Positions 45,371 to 55,560 of a DNA stretch of 64,000 nt are shown here, piece by piece. Below the pieces are notes generated by a model, which worked only from the letters and a program-made list of their open reading frames with translations, was not told the DNA's origin and made no database searches. A program made the translations under genes and the position numbers. The DNA is from Cryptomeria japonica (lineage: Eukaryota > Streptophyta > Pinopsida > Cupressales > Cupressaceae): positions 371,261,667 through 371,325,666 of the forward strand of contig NC_081415.1 of the NCBI RefSeq assembly GCF_030272615.1. Reading direction: 5' to 3'. How positions within the stretch are numbered: the stretch's first letter is position 1; each line of letters starts with the position of its first letter.

Positions 45371-45850
45371 CTAAGACTTTGAGCTTAGATGTAAATCAAA
45401 TTGCTTTCAATAAAAGAGGCAAGTTGTGTTGAGACTTTGTGCCAATTCAAGTTGTTATGTGATGACATTTTTTGGAGTTGATCGTAATTTTTGTTCTATT
45501 GTTCAAGAGGGATTTAAATTCAATCTTGCAGACTTTGAGCTGCTAATTGCATTTGGAGATATAGGTTTGGTTTTCAAACTTGGTCTTGCCAACTTTGAGT
45601 TGTTTATCACGTTTGAAGCTAGTGTAGAAAGCTCAAGTAAAGGGGGTAACTTGCAGACTTTGTGCTGCTTTATTTTCTATGTTTGTGCATAAGAGGTGCA
45701 TCATGTAGTTAGACTTTGAGCTGCTACATACTGTGCTTGGTTACCAGAAAATCATCTAAAAAGGTTGATAGGAGAATAGATAGTTGAAGACTTTGAGCTT
45801 TCTTTCTGTTTTCCCATCCCAGGGAAGTGATGGAGGTCTTTGTGCTTTCA
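45371..45850 (+). repeat. Eight dispersed GACTTTG(A/T)GCTGCT motifs in R/U5
   Basis: AGACTTTGAGC or close variants occur near 45373, 45432, 45530, 45590, 45655, 45712, 45788 and 45834, about 50-100 bp apart. All are downstream of the TATA box, so in the transcribed part. The spacers are not similar, so this is not a simple tandem repeat. Confidence 0.75.
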
Positions 45851-46129
45851 TAGAAACTTTGCTTCCCTTTATGTTCCAAATCCTACAAAAAGTCTCATTT
45901 CTGTATTTGTTGTTATTTATTTCCAATTGCTATTACTTTTCTGTGAAGAGAAAAGAGTATAGTTTTTCTTGAAAGAAGAAGAAAGATTGTTGTCTCACCC
46001 ATATTAAATTAGTTTAGTTTGTAGATAGGGGAAGCCTTCCCTAAATTAGGAGTATCATACTCACACACTGTGGCTGAAACCACAATTTTGCACATCCCCC
46101 GGTGTACAATATTTTCAACCAACATTTAT

Positions 46130-47713
46130 CTCACTACATCTTTCATTTGCTCTGACCCATTGATATTCAGAGGTTTCTAGTTCCGTTTTGAGGGACTTAC
46201 TATTCATAGTAAGCCAATGGATATTAGAGAGGGACCCTTACTATTTTTAGTAACGCATCCAGATTGACAGTGGGAGCAGTGGGCTAGCCAGTGATGTAGT
46301 CAAAATCATTAAATAATGGTTATTAATGGAGTTATGACATTTAATTATTATTAAAGTGTTACTTTAATAATAATTAATTATTTTAAGGGAATATTATATT
46401 GACTTCGTGTGACTTTATAATTAAAGGGGATTTAATATCATAAAGTCAAATTTTAAAGTGAGAGCATTTAATGACTTTATTTGACTTTATTATGAAAGGG
46501 CATTTAATGATTATAAAGTCAAATTATAAGGTGCATATGAGGAATAATATAAAGTACCAATTTCAAGGGAGATATAAGTGATTATTAATATATATACTTT
46601 ATATTATTTTGTTTTGGACCAAATGAAGGGATTAACCCTTTTGAAAACTTATTATAAAGTTTTATTAAAACCCTAAAGTGGATTTCAAAAGGCAATTAAA
46701 GGCATTTAAGAGTTGAGAGGATATAAAAGGTTTCAAAAAAGCAAATCAAACTCATTATTGATGATCATTTGTCTTTTCTTTTGGGTGTTGTGCATTGAGA
46801 CCTAGGGTTTCAGGCAATTTCAGCATTGGACAATGAAATCTCTTCAATGTTTATGCAATCTTACAGTTGTGAAAGACCAGCTGAATCATTGTTTGACTGT
46901 GGGCTTCATACAGAGGTCCAGTTGGTGCTTCACTGGATAAGATTTACATTTCTTTCAGAATCTTCAAGGGGTTTTCAAAGAATATATTTTGCAGATTTAA
47001 ATACATTGAAAGAAGACATTGTTGAAGATCTTCATTATTGTTCCTACGACTTTATATCAGAAGTTCATGCTAGAATAGGGGCGGCTGCATGAGAGGCATG
47101 ATTTGGCTTCAAAGAGACTCCATTCTTTGCACAAGGATCTGCCACATCTTCATCAATCATAAGAGCTTCTTTGCATCAAGTTCTTTCATGTTTTTCTAGT
47201 ATAGTCGGCATCATTTTTACAGTTGTATCAGTCGTTGTTCTTAAGCAGTTGTAGATGCACATTCATATTACTTTGGTACTTGCATTGGATACATCATTGT
47301 AAGCCAAGAGTCTTGGCCTTTTGCTTGTCATTTCAGTTTGTAAGCAATCTCATTGCATTCTAATATCATTGTAGTCACAAGGAGTTTGAATGTCAAGAGT
47401 TGTCTCTCTCATATTTAGTTTGCATGCCAACTGTTTGTATTAATGTCTAGCTGTTGTAGGTGCATATTTACTTTGTGTGGGTCGTATATATGCATTCAAA
47501 AAGACAAAAAGAATTGCATTTGCATTATGGTTCTTTGCCTAGACATCTTAGTAACTATTTGAAAGCATTTAAATCATATTTGACATCATTTCAAGCAATC
47601 ATTATCAAACTGAAACATAGAAACAGCAAGTAAAGACGTATGCAAAGTGTTTGCCGATATTCCTCGAGCCTCTAATCAGCATTTTGAGGTCAGAATTGGC
47701 AAGGGATATTACA
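46130..47713 (+). mobile_element. 3' LTR of F2, right piece
   Basis: Continues the LTR after the inserted solo LTR and ends GGGATATTACA. CTATTCATAG (46200 region) and CTATTTTTAG (46241-46250) are its MEF2-type sites. The TATA box TATAAAA lies at 46722. It differs from the 5' LTR at a few percent of positions, including small indels near 46640-46660. Confidence 0.92.
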
Positions 47714-47718
47714 GTATA

Positions 47719-49128
47719 CATATATATATAAATTATCCACAATATATATATAGGCATATGTACATTTGCAATTTTATTTCAAATAAAGTCAATATGTACC
47801 TGATATCAAAACAAAAGCATACAGGTATGAATATATGGATACAAACAAGGTATGCAGATTTATTTTCATTTTCAAACTAATTGAAACAATGCGATAATGA
47901 TTTATATATAGGCATCATCAAATTATTTAGAAAAACATCCATTATGTCATTCAAATGCAAGTTCTACATGAAACTACATGGTGTGTGAAACAGGTATCTA
48001 TCATGACCATTCTTTACCAAGTGGCTAGATCACTTCTCCTCAATGTTCCCGCCTTTGACTCATACGTGCACTTAGTCACCCTTAGTCACACATTAACAAA
48101 TTAGTTCTCAAAACCATAGCCGAAGCATATACATATAGTTGGGAAAACATATTAATATCGCAATTTGATCGTTTTCTTTTCATTTGCATTTAAAAATTAT
48201 AACACTAATCCTAACATATATGATCATAAATTAATAACTAAAAATGATTCACCAACATTAAATCTAGTTTATTGCATTTATTTAATCAAGCCAAAAGATG
48301 AGATGTGCACAACTATCCGAAGAAAAACTCTAGAGAACTTGAATATCTTTGACAAATTGTAGATATGTTGGAGAAATAAAGGATTACCCCTTCAGCCAGT
48401 TTCAAAGCTTAATGCTACAACTAGTTCCCTCCTCATCCTTGAGTAACCTAACTTCTGAGGATCCGTATTCCATATTCATTCTTGCTCAAAAGGTGCATAT
48501 AAAATTGAAAATAGATAAAAAAATATATTTCAAGGAAAGATTAGAGAAGCACTTAATAAATTGGCTATAGCAACTAGAGACAAATTTATCTACCAATAAC
48601 TTCACAGATGAAGGGATCAACTTCTCCATCCTAGAGATGGGCCTATTAATCCTTTATGGTTGTAATTCCTCATCGAGCAGCATGATCCAAACAAAGAACT
48701 CATCAACACATACTACACCTTAGTAGAAACTTTTTGCAAGCAATGTTACCCTTTGAAGAAATACAATAGTGACTAGATCAAATGTTAATGAGCAATGAAA
48801 GACAAGACAATGTAAGTCTATTCCAAATTTTATTTTGTACTAGTTTTATTAAATGTGCACAGTACAAGGTCTTAAAATGCATCAACATCCTCCATAAATA
48901 AATCTGCATTAAAATGGAGTTCCTCATCTTCATAAATTTAGACTAGGCATACTAGCATGCCTTAAAGGTTGAAGAGAAATTCAATAAATCCATGAAGACA
49001 AGCTTGAATTCATATGAGACTGCATACAAGAATAAGACCTCAAGAGATGCAGATAACTCACTTATGCCATGGCAAAAGAAACAACAATGCAAGATACAAA
49101 ATTGGCAACAACTTGCATGATCAATTGC
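47719..49128. other. No gene recognised
   Basis: AT-rich DNA that starts as TATATA microsatellite and then becomes unique-looking. Short frames (47647-47880, 48349-48570) show no domain. It ends at AACTC (49129-49133), the target duplication of the next LTR. Confidence 0.45.
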
Positions 49129-49957
49129 AACTCTGTAATATCCCCCTTAATTTTTTCCGATTTTATCACAAAGTTACATTCAACACAACACTTGTTAATG
49201 TTAGGAAATGAAAACCAAATGCTGCTGAAAGTAACCCTCCACTTTCTGATCACCGAGAGCCCAATCTGGGAGGGTGAGAGTATACAATGTCGAGGGGATC
49301 GTTAGATGCCAATAACTGAAAATGATTACAATCTTTGGGCGGCAAGCCAGCCTCTTCCGCTTATACAACGGGATATTGAAACAATGCAATCACTTGGCAC
49401 AAGCCAAAGAACTGAAGAATGCAATCACTCAACCGCTTGCTCAGCGGGAGGACAAGAAATGAAATACAAATCAACTCTACCGCTTATGCAGCGGGGGGAC
49501 AATATTACAATATCCAGAATAGGCAACAAAGCCAGCCTGTTCCACTTATACAGTGGGACCAAAGAAACGAGACTCGGACTCGGCTTGGACTCGGCAAGGC
49601 CAACTCGGACTCGGCGTCAGACTCGGCTCCAGACTCGGCTGGACTCAGGATAGTGAAAAACTCAAGAAATTTAGAGATTTTTAAATATTTAAAACTTGTT
49701 TCAGACACCCTTTATTGAATACACCTTAAAGACACAATAACATCATCAAACTCGGCTCATTTGATTACATACACAAGTATACATCAATCACATAAGCATA
49801 AACGCAAATTGTAGCTGAAGAAAATAACAAACATAGATATATAAATATTGTCAAATGTATACAATATTACAAAACTCATGGAATAAAAAATCCATGTCAT
49901 CATATGATCATCATCAAATGTTTCATACAAATACCAAAGGTAAATACAACTACAAGT

Positions 49958-50296
49958 CTATGGCTCAGAGGAGCCTGCACCATCTGGCCCCAGCCCCCTG
50001 CGAAGGCGTCTAAGGTAGTTCCTAGATGATTCGACTGCCATAGCCGCTCCCTGTGACACCATGCCATGCTCACCAACATCAGGAACATCCGTGTCACTAT
50101 CTGCCTCTGAATCTCCTGTCTGTGCTCGTGCTTTCCGCTCCTCCTCTGCCATGGCTACAGTCTCAACCTCTATATCTACCTGGTCGATCCAATCAATGTC
50201 AGACTCGGAGGTTAAATTTTCTCTACTTCTATCGACACAGTTTCCCCCATATTTTTCGACGGGGGTTTGGGGGCAGCGCCCCCAAGGTGGGGTCAA
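49958..50296 (-). pseudogene. Possible C-terminal tail of a hAT transposase
   Basis: A 112-codon minus-strand frame inside the hAT-like element encodes LTSESDIDWIDQVDIEVETV, EEERKARAQTGDSEADSDTD and RNYLRRLRRGLGP. The acidic, low-complexity make-up with a DW motif resembles the tail after the dimerisation domain of some plant hAT transposases, but I see no catalytic DDE or BED zinc finger. The N-terminal 40 codons come from the GC-rich palindromic block and may not be real coding. Confidence 0.3.
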
Positions 50297-50358
50297 GGGG
50301 CAGCGCCCCTTGCGCGCTTCCTGTTGCGATACAGGGCGAGGTCGAGGGGCAGCGCCCC
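50269..50358. repeat. Three GGGGCAGCGCCCC palindromes
   Basis: Found at 50269-50283 (extended by one G/C pair), 50297-50309 and 50346-50358. Each folds as a GGGGC/GCCCC stem. They form a small GC-rich island in otherwise AT-rich DNA, inside the hAT-like element. Confidence 0.9.
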
Positions 50359-52809
50359 GCGAGGCCTAAAAAACTTATTACAAGTCTGAATTAGGGTTTC
50401 TTTGAGAGTCTTCCTTAGGGCCTGGTTTTGCACTTGTTGCTAATTAGGTCTTGCTTGGTGAGTATCATTCTTGAAGGTCCAAGCTAGGTCAAGTTGGTGA
50501 GTGATAAAGTCTGGAATGTCATCCTGATCTTCAAATGCCCTGAAATTTGGCTAAGTCTGGAATGTCCTGATCCTGAAATTTGACTAAGTCTGGAAAACTG
50601 AAGAATCCTCCAAAAACTAGATTTTGCAATATAACTCCTGGAGGCCCGAAACCACTCTCAAACATCCTGACAGTATATATGGAATATAACTTAAAGTATA
50701 AGTGACATTTCCTTCTTTCTTATACTTAAATGTTATATTCCATAAAATAATCCTGACGGAGAGACCAAAATGTCAAATTTCGCCCTTCCAAAAAAACTTA
50801 TTACTTTTAAAAATAACTTTTTAAAATGTTTTTTTTTTGTCATTTTATTAACCCAGCCAGTAGCCGAGTCTGGGGCTCAGGACTCGGCGAGTCTGGCGAG
50901 TTTACTCTCCAGACTCGGCCGAGTCCGAGTCCGAGCCCCTGGGACTCGTTTGGCCTGACTCGGACTCGGACTCACCGAGTTTGGGCGATTTCGGGCGATT
51001 TTCGTTTCTCTGAGTGGGACTTAAAGCAATAATCCAATCAAATGGCTGTTAGTACTACTAACCAGCTTACAATGCATAATATGGATTACAAACTAAGAGA
51101 AATCACTATTCCAAGATAGGCAGCATGGCCAACCTTTTCCACTTATGCAGTGGGACAAGAAAGAACAATAGGAACTACTGTTAGTACTACTACCAGCATT
51201 ACAATATGAATCATAAAAGTAAAGAATGGAGAACCCACAGCTGCAGATAATAACCAAGTTCCTTCTTTCCACACCAATGAACTTACACACCCCAAAATCA
51301 ACTCCCAGCACCAAAAGCTCAAGGCACACCAAGAAAGCTCTTCACACAACCAACTTCAAATTCTGAAAAAAACAATAACACACTGAAAATACGCAGACCA
51401 GCAAGCTATGAACACACTAAAATGCTCACAACTTCCCCAAATCAACTCTGAATTGCACCAAACCAAAAGAAAATGAAAGATATAACATAGACAACACAAA
51501 TAGAACCTCAAACTTGCACCGCGAACACCACAAACATTCAGCACACAACTCGAGGCAACCAAGGAAAGGGGACAACTCTGTTGGGGAGTTCGACTTGCTA
51601 CATAAAATCCAAATCAGCTTTTTAAGATCAGCAAAATGGTGAACTTTATCGCCCAAGGCATAGAAAGAGATGGAGCCGATACCCAAAACCACACATCAAG
51701 CACACAGGGAGCCACGAGCAAAAAACACCTTCAGCACACATCGCGGCCAGCAACATGAACAGTCAAGAAAACACACCAAACATCTGAAACTAACACAAAA
51801 TTTTGCAACATTATTCTCCAATTCACTCCTTTGAATGAAGAGAAGTCACAAGCTCGACTAGTTGTTGTATTGCAAGCAAGAAATCAAGCGGCAGCTAGGA
51901 GGTATGCATTCCCCGAAGCTTCATTCCAAATTTCGGCAACACTTCGTTATAATTTCTTCATAGATAACAAATGAGGAGCCCATCCCTTGTATTTATAGAT
52001 TTTTGAAACTCAAATTCACCTAAAATGGCACCCATACCTTTCATTCATTTGCATTTCATTTCACATTCCCCTCCAAGTATGGTGTCCACTTTCCACACTC
52101 CCTAGTCGAACTTTTTCCCAAGGAAAATCGCCATGTTATAATATCAACATTACAAAGCATAAACACCTTCATTTTCTACGCCATCAACTAAGGGAAATAA
52201 AATGTGACTTTGGACAAATAACATAATATTTTCCTTCCTAAGTCATTCCTCCAAAAATATAATCAGTCGAAATAATTAAATATTAAACTTTAGAATAAAG
52301 TAATAATATTTAATTAGCAATTAAAAATCAACCATTGATTGCTGCCAAATCAACCATGTGAACGAAGGCGCAGGAAAACACTAATCTAAATTGGGTTGGA
52401 GCTCTGCTCAAGACTGCCAAAAATAGCGATGCCTGAACTGACACTTACTAAAAATAGTAAGTCATGAAAACATCTCCGAAAGACATGCTCACTGAACCCT
52501 GTGAGAGAGCTTAGAAAACCCAAAAAAACCTTAAAATCCAGTCAGTTGCCACCAACTTACTAGAAATAGTAAGTTCAGAAATCACTCCAAAACAGAATGC
52601 ATGTTAGACCACCGTGAAGCTCTCGAAAAACCCAGAAGGAATCCCCAGTTCATTCTATCAAACTCCAACCAAAGCATCCCTAAAAACTGCGAAGAATCCT
52701 CCTAGAAAATAGGAAACCCTAATTCCTCATTCCAATCAGCCTACGGGTTTCTAGAATAGGCCAATGGACCCCTGATTACTCCTTACTGAGAAGGGGACAT
52801 TACAAACTC

Positions 52810-53040
52810 ATGAAAAAACATTGGGTAAAGGGAAAAAAAAATAAGTCATGAAGTGGAATGATTTCATAGTCACTACTCATGAATTTAATTCATGGACTTA
52901 AGAGTTTGATTTTCAAACAAAGTCATTGAACATCAAAGAAGAATCAAGAGTTCAAGATCATCCTTAAACTCAAAACCTGTTTGAAAATTACTCTCAAACT
53001 TACTAATTCATTAACGAATGTGACAAATGAACAAGAATGA
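52810..53040. other. Flank of the reversed F1 LTR
   Basis: No ORF of note. It may be the gag/protease linker of the degenerate gypsy copy whose protease begins at 53041. Confidence 0.35.
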
Positions 53041-53400
53041 TTGTTCTATACAAAGTGTCAAGTTAATGAGCAGCCAATGCATGTCTCTACCAATTGTGGA
53101 AGTCAAAAGAATAAGATCATGCTAGATGCATTGAATCACCTAGCATGACAACTACTATGTCTCCCCAATCATACTTCCTCAAGTGACTTCAACAAGATAA
53201 ATATCTTAAGGTAAAAAGCTAGTGTACCTTTGAGTATGTTGTTCATTCTATGTGCAACAAAGTCCCTTGTGATTTAGCACCCCTTTCCATCCATGACATG
53301 CTACTTGGGAGACCATTTATCCATGCCCAAGATGGATCATTGTTTTGCTTAAAAAGAACATCCACACAAATATTGCCATCACTTTGATGGTACACATGAG
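53041..53400 (+). pseudogene. Degenerate Ty3/gypsy protease fragment
   Basis: The frame from 53041 reads FYTKCQVNEQPMHVSTNCGS, QKNKIMLDALNHLA then TGA. After a shift it continues NKVPCDLAPLSIHDMLLGRP, FIHAQDGSLFC. The pattern of a Cys-rich strand, a (D)xGSxxN active-site region and CD.AP....MLLGRP matches the retropepsin region of plant gypsy elements other than F1. The catalytic Asp position reads Asn here. No adjacent RT is visible. Confidence 0.55.
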
Positions 53401-54760
53401 AATAGCAACATAAAAAATCAATTAAATAGAATATTATTATCTTGCCACTACTTGGGACCTTGACATTCAAAAGAGGATTAAAATCCACTAGATTTAGTCA
53501 CAAATCAGATAAGGACTGAATACTAAATGGATTGGATTAATTTGGGTTTCCTCTTTTGTAAGTTAAAAATGTTGAAATAGGTAAAGTGTTGAAAAATGAA
53601 GGAAAATATGCGGAAAAAATGAGCTTCAAACACGGATTGAGTTGGGCACCTGGAATTGAGCAAAATAAGCCAAATCGGATCTAACCCTCGAAAAAGCTCC
53701 TAAAAAGTCAGGACCATGATGCAACACCACGGTCCTTCAAACTTTTCACGTGCCAAAAAGGGTTGATTCATCTATGTGAATGAAGCTTAATCTGAAGAGT
53801 ACAACTCCATACATGTTTCCCACACACAGAAAGAAGGGGGAAAAGGTTGGGAATAGGGGTTTGCCTAAGTCAAACCTCGGTTTGGAATCAACCTTGAATG
53901 AAATATTGCAAATACTTGAAATAAATGATGGAAAGGTATACCTTAGATTTGTAATGACTAATATTGATGCTTTGCTTCTAGAATGCAATCACATATGTTG
54001 TATGAAATGGCATGAACATGACAAAACCCTAACAACACGCACATGCTTGCAAATGATTGATGTCCTTGATTTATTTTGTAAGGGTGTTTATATAGATGGA
54101 GATTTTAGTGGTCAGTGCCACATATATTGCCTTATGATGGAATGTGGAGAAGGCAATGGTAATTACCAATAAGAGTGCTAAGTGAAATAATTAATATTAC
54201 CATGTCTTTCCTATATTATCACAAGTGGAAGCAATGCTAAGGTTTGAGGCAAGAAGCATGGAGACAAGGACTTAAGGGAACACAATGGGATTGAAGCCAC
54301 CAAAAGAGAAATAGATGCACAATCAATGGAGGATAAAGGATGATCTTTTTTTCTAGAAGCCTTTAGTAACACAACGAGGTGAGTCAATTTGTGGACAAGT
54401 GTACAAGATCAATTGGCTTGAAAAAACATAGTCAAGCACATCCATTGTAGGAGGATTAGCATGTGGAGTAATCATTTACAATGAATGTAAGAACTCAAAA
54501 AACGCCTTTTATTCTAGCAGCACATAATGCTTGTCAAAAATTATGAAGGTGTTGGGCATTGCAAACTCAATTCTAACCAAATATTTTGCAATTAAGGATG
54601 GATTTTCCTTTGAGGATTGATGTGTGGAAGGTGTGGCATAGGATTCAATTCAAAGTATAAGTGGTGAACCTCACATATCCTTAGTGAAGCGGATTGGAGA
54701 CCAAAGGCCCCCATTCTTCTAAGGTAGGTGGTGTCATTTCCCTCTCTCAGAGTGATATTC
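53401..54760 (+). other. Degenerate sequence with one short unfamiliar ORF
   Basis: The plus frame 53780-54172 encodes MKLNLKSTTPYMFPTHRKKG, LEINDGKVYLRFVMTNIDAL and CNHICCMKWHEHDKTLTTRT. It has a CX3CCX3H cluster, but I cannot name a family. The remainder has no recognised feature. It may be eroded retroelement sequence between the gypsy and LINE-like relics. Confidence 0.35.
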
Positions 54761-54769
54761 CCTTCTTTA

Positions 54770-55560
54770 TGGCTACAAATCCTTCAGCTTTGTCTTTCTC
54801 AAAGGACAATGTTGTGGAGGTCTCCTCACTATAAGAAGATAAATCACTTACCAATAAATTTGTGGGTATAAACCTAAGTCTCGTTTAGATCTTAAGATGG
54901 ATGAAATCATCTTAGCCTTCTATAGACATGTCCTCATTGTCTTATCTCTCAAGGGTTTCTTTCTTTTTCATTTCCATTTGAGTGTTGAGAGAAACTCTAT
55001 TGGACACAAAGAAAAATTTGTGGGTAGAAACCTAAGTCTAGCTTAGATCTTAAGATGGATGGAACCATCTTGGCCTTCTATAGAAATGTCCTCATTGTCT
55101 TATCTCTCAAGGGTTTCTTTCTTTTTCATTTCCATTTGGGTGTTAAGAGAAACTCTATTTGACACAAAGAAGTGTGGTTTTTTGGGGAGATTTGATTTGT
55201 TCTTATGCCCTTGGCAAACATTCTTTAATATTGATCATGTACCCTTTTCAAGGGTTCCTATTTGGATTTGCTTTTATAATCTTCCACTAATTTGTAGACC
55301 AGCAAAGATTATTAAACTCTTAGGAAAAAAATAGGTTGTTTGTTAAAACATATTTGGATTTGGATGGTTCCTATGGCAGTTATGCCAAGGTGTGTGTTTT
55401 TGTAGACCCATCTTGCCATGTAATTTGGTCCATCCATATACAATCTTTGTGAGGATCTTGGTTGTAGTTTGTGGATTTTGAGGGTGTCCCTTTCAAGTGC
55501 TTTCATTACAATCAAATGGGGTGTAGGAGATTAGAATAGTCTTCTTCATAGAGGTCTCAA
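54770..55560 (+). pseudogene. LINE ORF1 / DUF4283-like relic with a tandem duplication
   Basis: ATGGCTACAAATCC opens a Ser-rich start near 54770. After stops and shifts the segment at 55190-55540 reads RFDLFLCPWQTFFNIDHVPF, SRVPIWICFYNLPLICRPAK, IIKLLGKK and later MPRCVFL. The order of an aromatic-rich strand, 'VPIWI.. YNLP' and 'LGK' resembles the DUF4283 region of plant LINE ORF1 proteins, which bind RNA. The inner duplication (54857-55172) would disrupt the domain. No reverse transcriptase or endonuclease was seen next to it. Confidence 0.45.
54857..55172 (+). repeat. Tandem duplication of 158 bp
   Basis: 54857-55014 and 55015-55172 both run from AATTTGTGGGTA to GACACAAAGAA, with a handful of differences (ATAAACC/AGAAACC, TCTCGTT/TCTAGCT, AGACATG/AGAAATG). 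Confidence 0.92.

Larger units (their letters stand above)
42422..46124 (+). mobile_element. 3.7-kb solo LTR with hairpin array (TSD TTTAT)
   Basis: Starts TGTTGTTCTC and ends CAACCAACA. TTTAT lies at 42417-42421 and 46125-46129, and the F2 5' LTR has a single TTTAT at the same point. A TATA box (CTATAAATAC, 45292) and AATAAA (45410) lie near the right end, so U3 is about 2.9 kb and R/U5 about 0.75 kb. There is no ORF of note and no primer site. U3 holds the CTTGTAATxGGG hairpin array. R/U5 has repeated GACTTTGAGCTGCT. A truncated relative is at 26802-27590. Confidence 0.9.
37492..47713 (+). mobile_element. Non-autonomous LTR element (family F2) without pol
   Basis: LTRs of about 1.72 kb (37492-39216; 42284-42421 plus 46130-47713), primer site, polypurine tract and GTATA target duplications (37487-37491 and 47714-47718) define it. 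The 3.07-kb interior has coding-like blocks but no RT, RNase H or integrase. Its last 35 bp (LEDKQF codons, polypurine tract, TGTAATGTCCC) closely match the same region of the F1 gypsy element (14420-14460). So it was probably derived from, and moved by, a gypsy relative. A 3.7-kb solo LTR splits the 3' LTR. Confidence 0.93.
49560..51012. mobile_element. hAT-like DNA transposon, non-autonomous (8-bp TSD AGTGGGAC)
   Basis: AGTGGGAC occurs at 49552-49559 and 51013-51020, an 8-bp duplication as hAT transposases make. The ends are CAAAGAAACGA and, inverted, CAGAGAAACGA, an 11-bp terminal inverted repeat with one mismatch. Both ends carry clusters of ACTCGG/CCGAGT (49570-49645 and 50870-50985), as expected of subterminal transposase-binding sites. 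A GC-rich block with three GGGGCAGCGCCCC palindromes lies at 50260-50360. Only a short remnant of coding remains. Confidence 0.8.
49134..52804 (-). mobile_element. F1 solo LTR, reversed, split by a hAT-like transposon
   Basis: On the minus strand it starts TGTAATGTCCCCTTCTC (52804) and ends GGGGGATATTACA (49134). AACTC flanks both ends (49129-49133 and 52805-52809). Without the hAT insertion it is about 2.2 kb, like the copy at 33756-36018. MEF2-type palindromes lie at 52443-52462 and 52555-52574 (the second with one change), the TATA box at about 51998-51990, and R/U5 hairpins at 49430-49500, 49543-49559 and 51135-51155. No primer site follows. Confidence 0.92.

Noticed and set aside
49134-51012. 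Two separate LTR fragments at 49134-49559 and 51021-52804
   Set aside because: They form one LTR once the 8-bp-flanked hAT-like insertion is removed, and AACTC flanks the whole.
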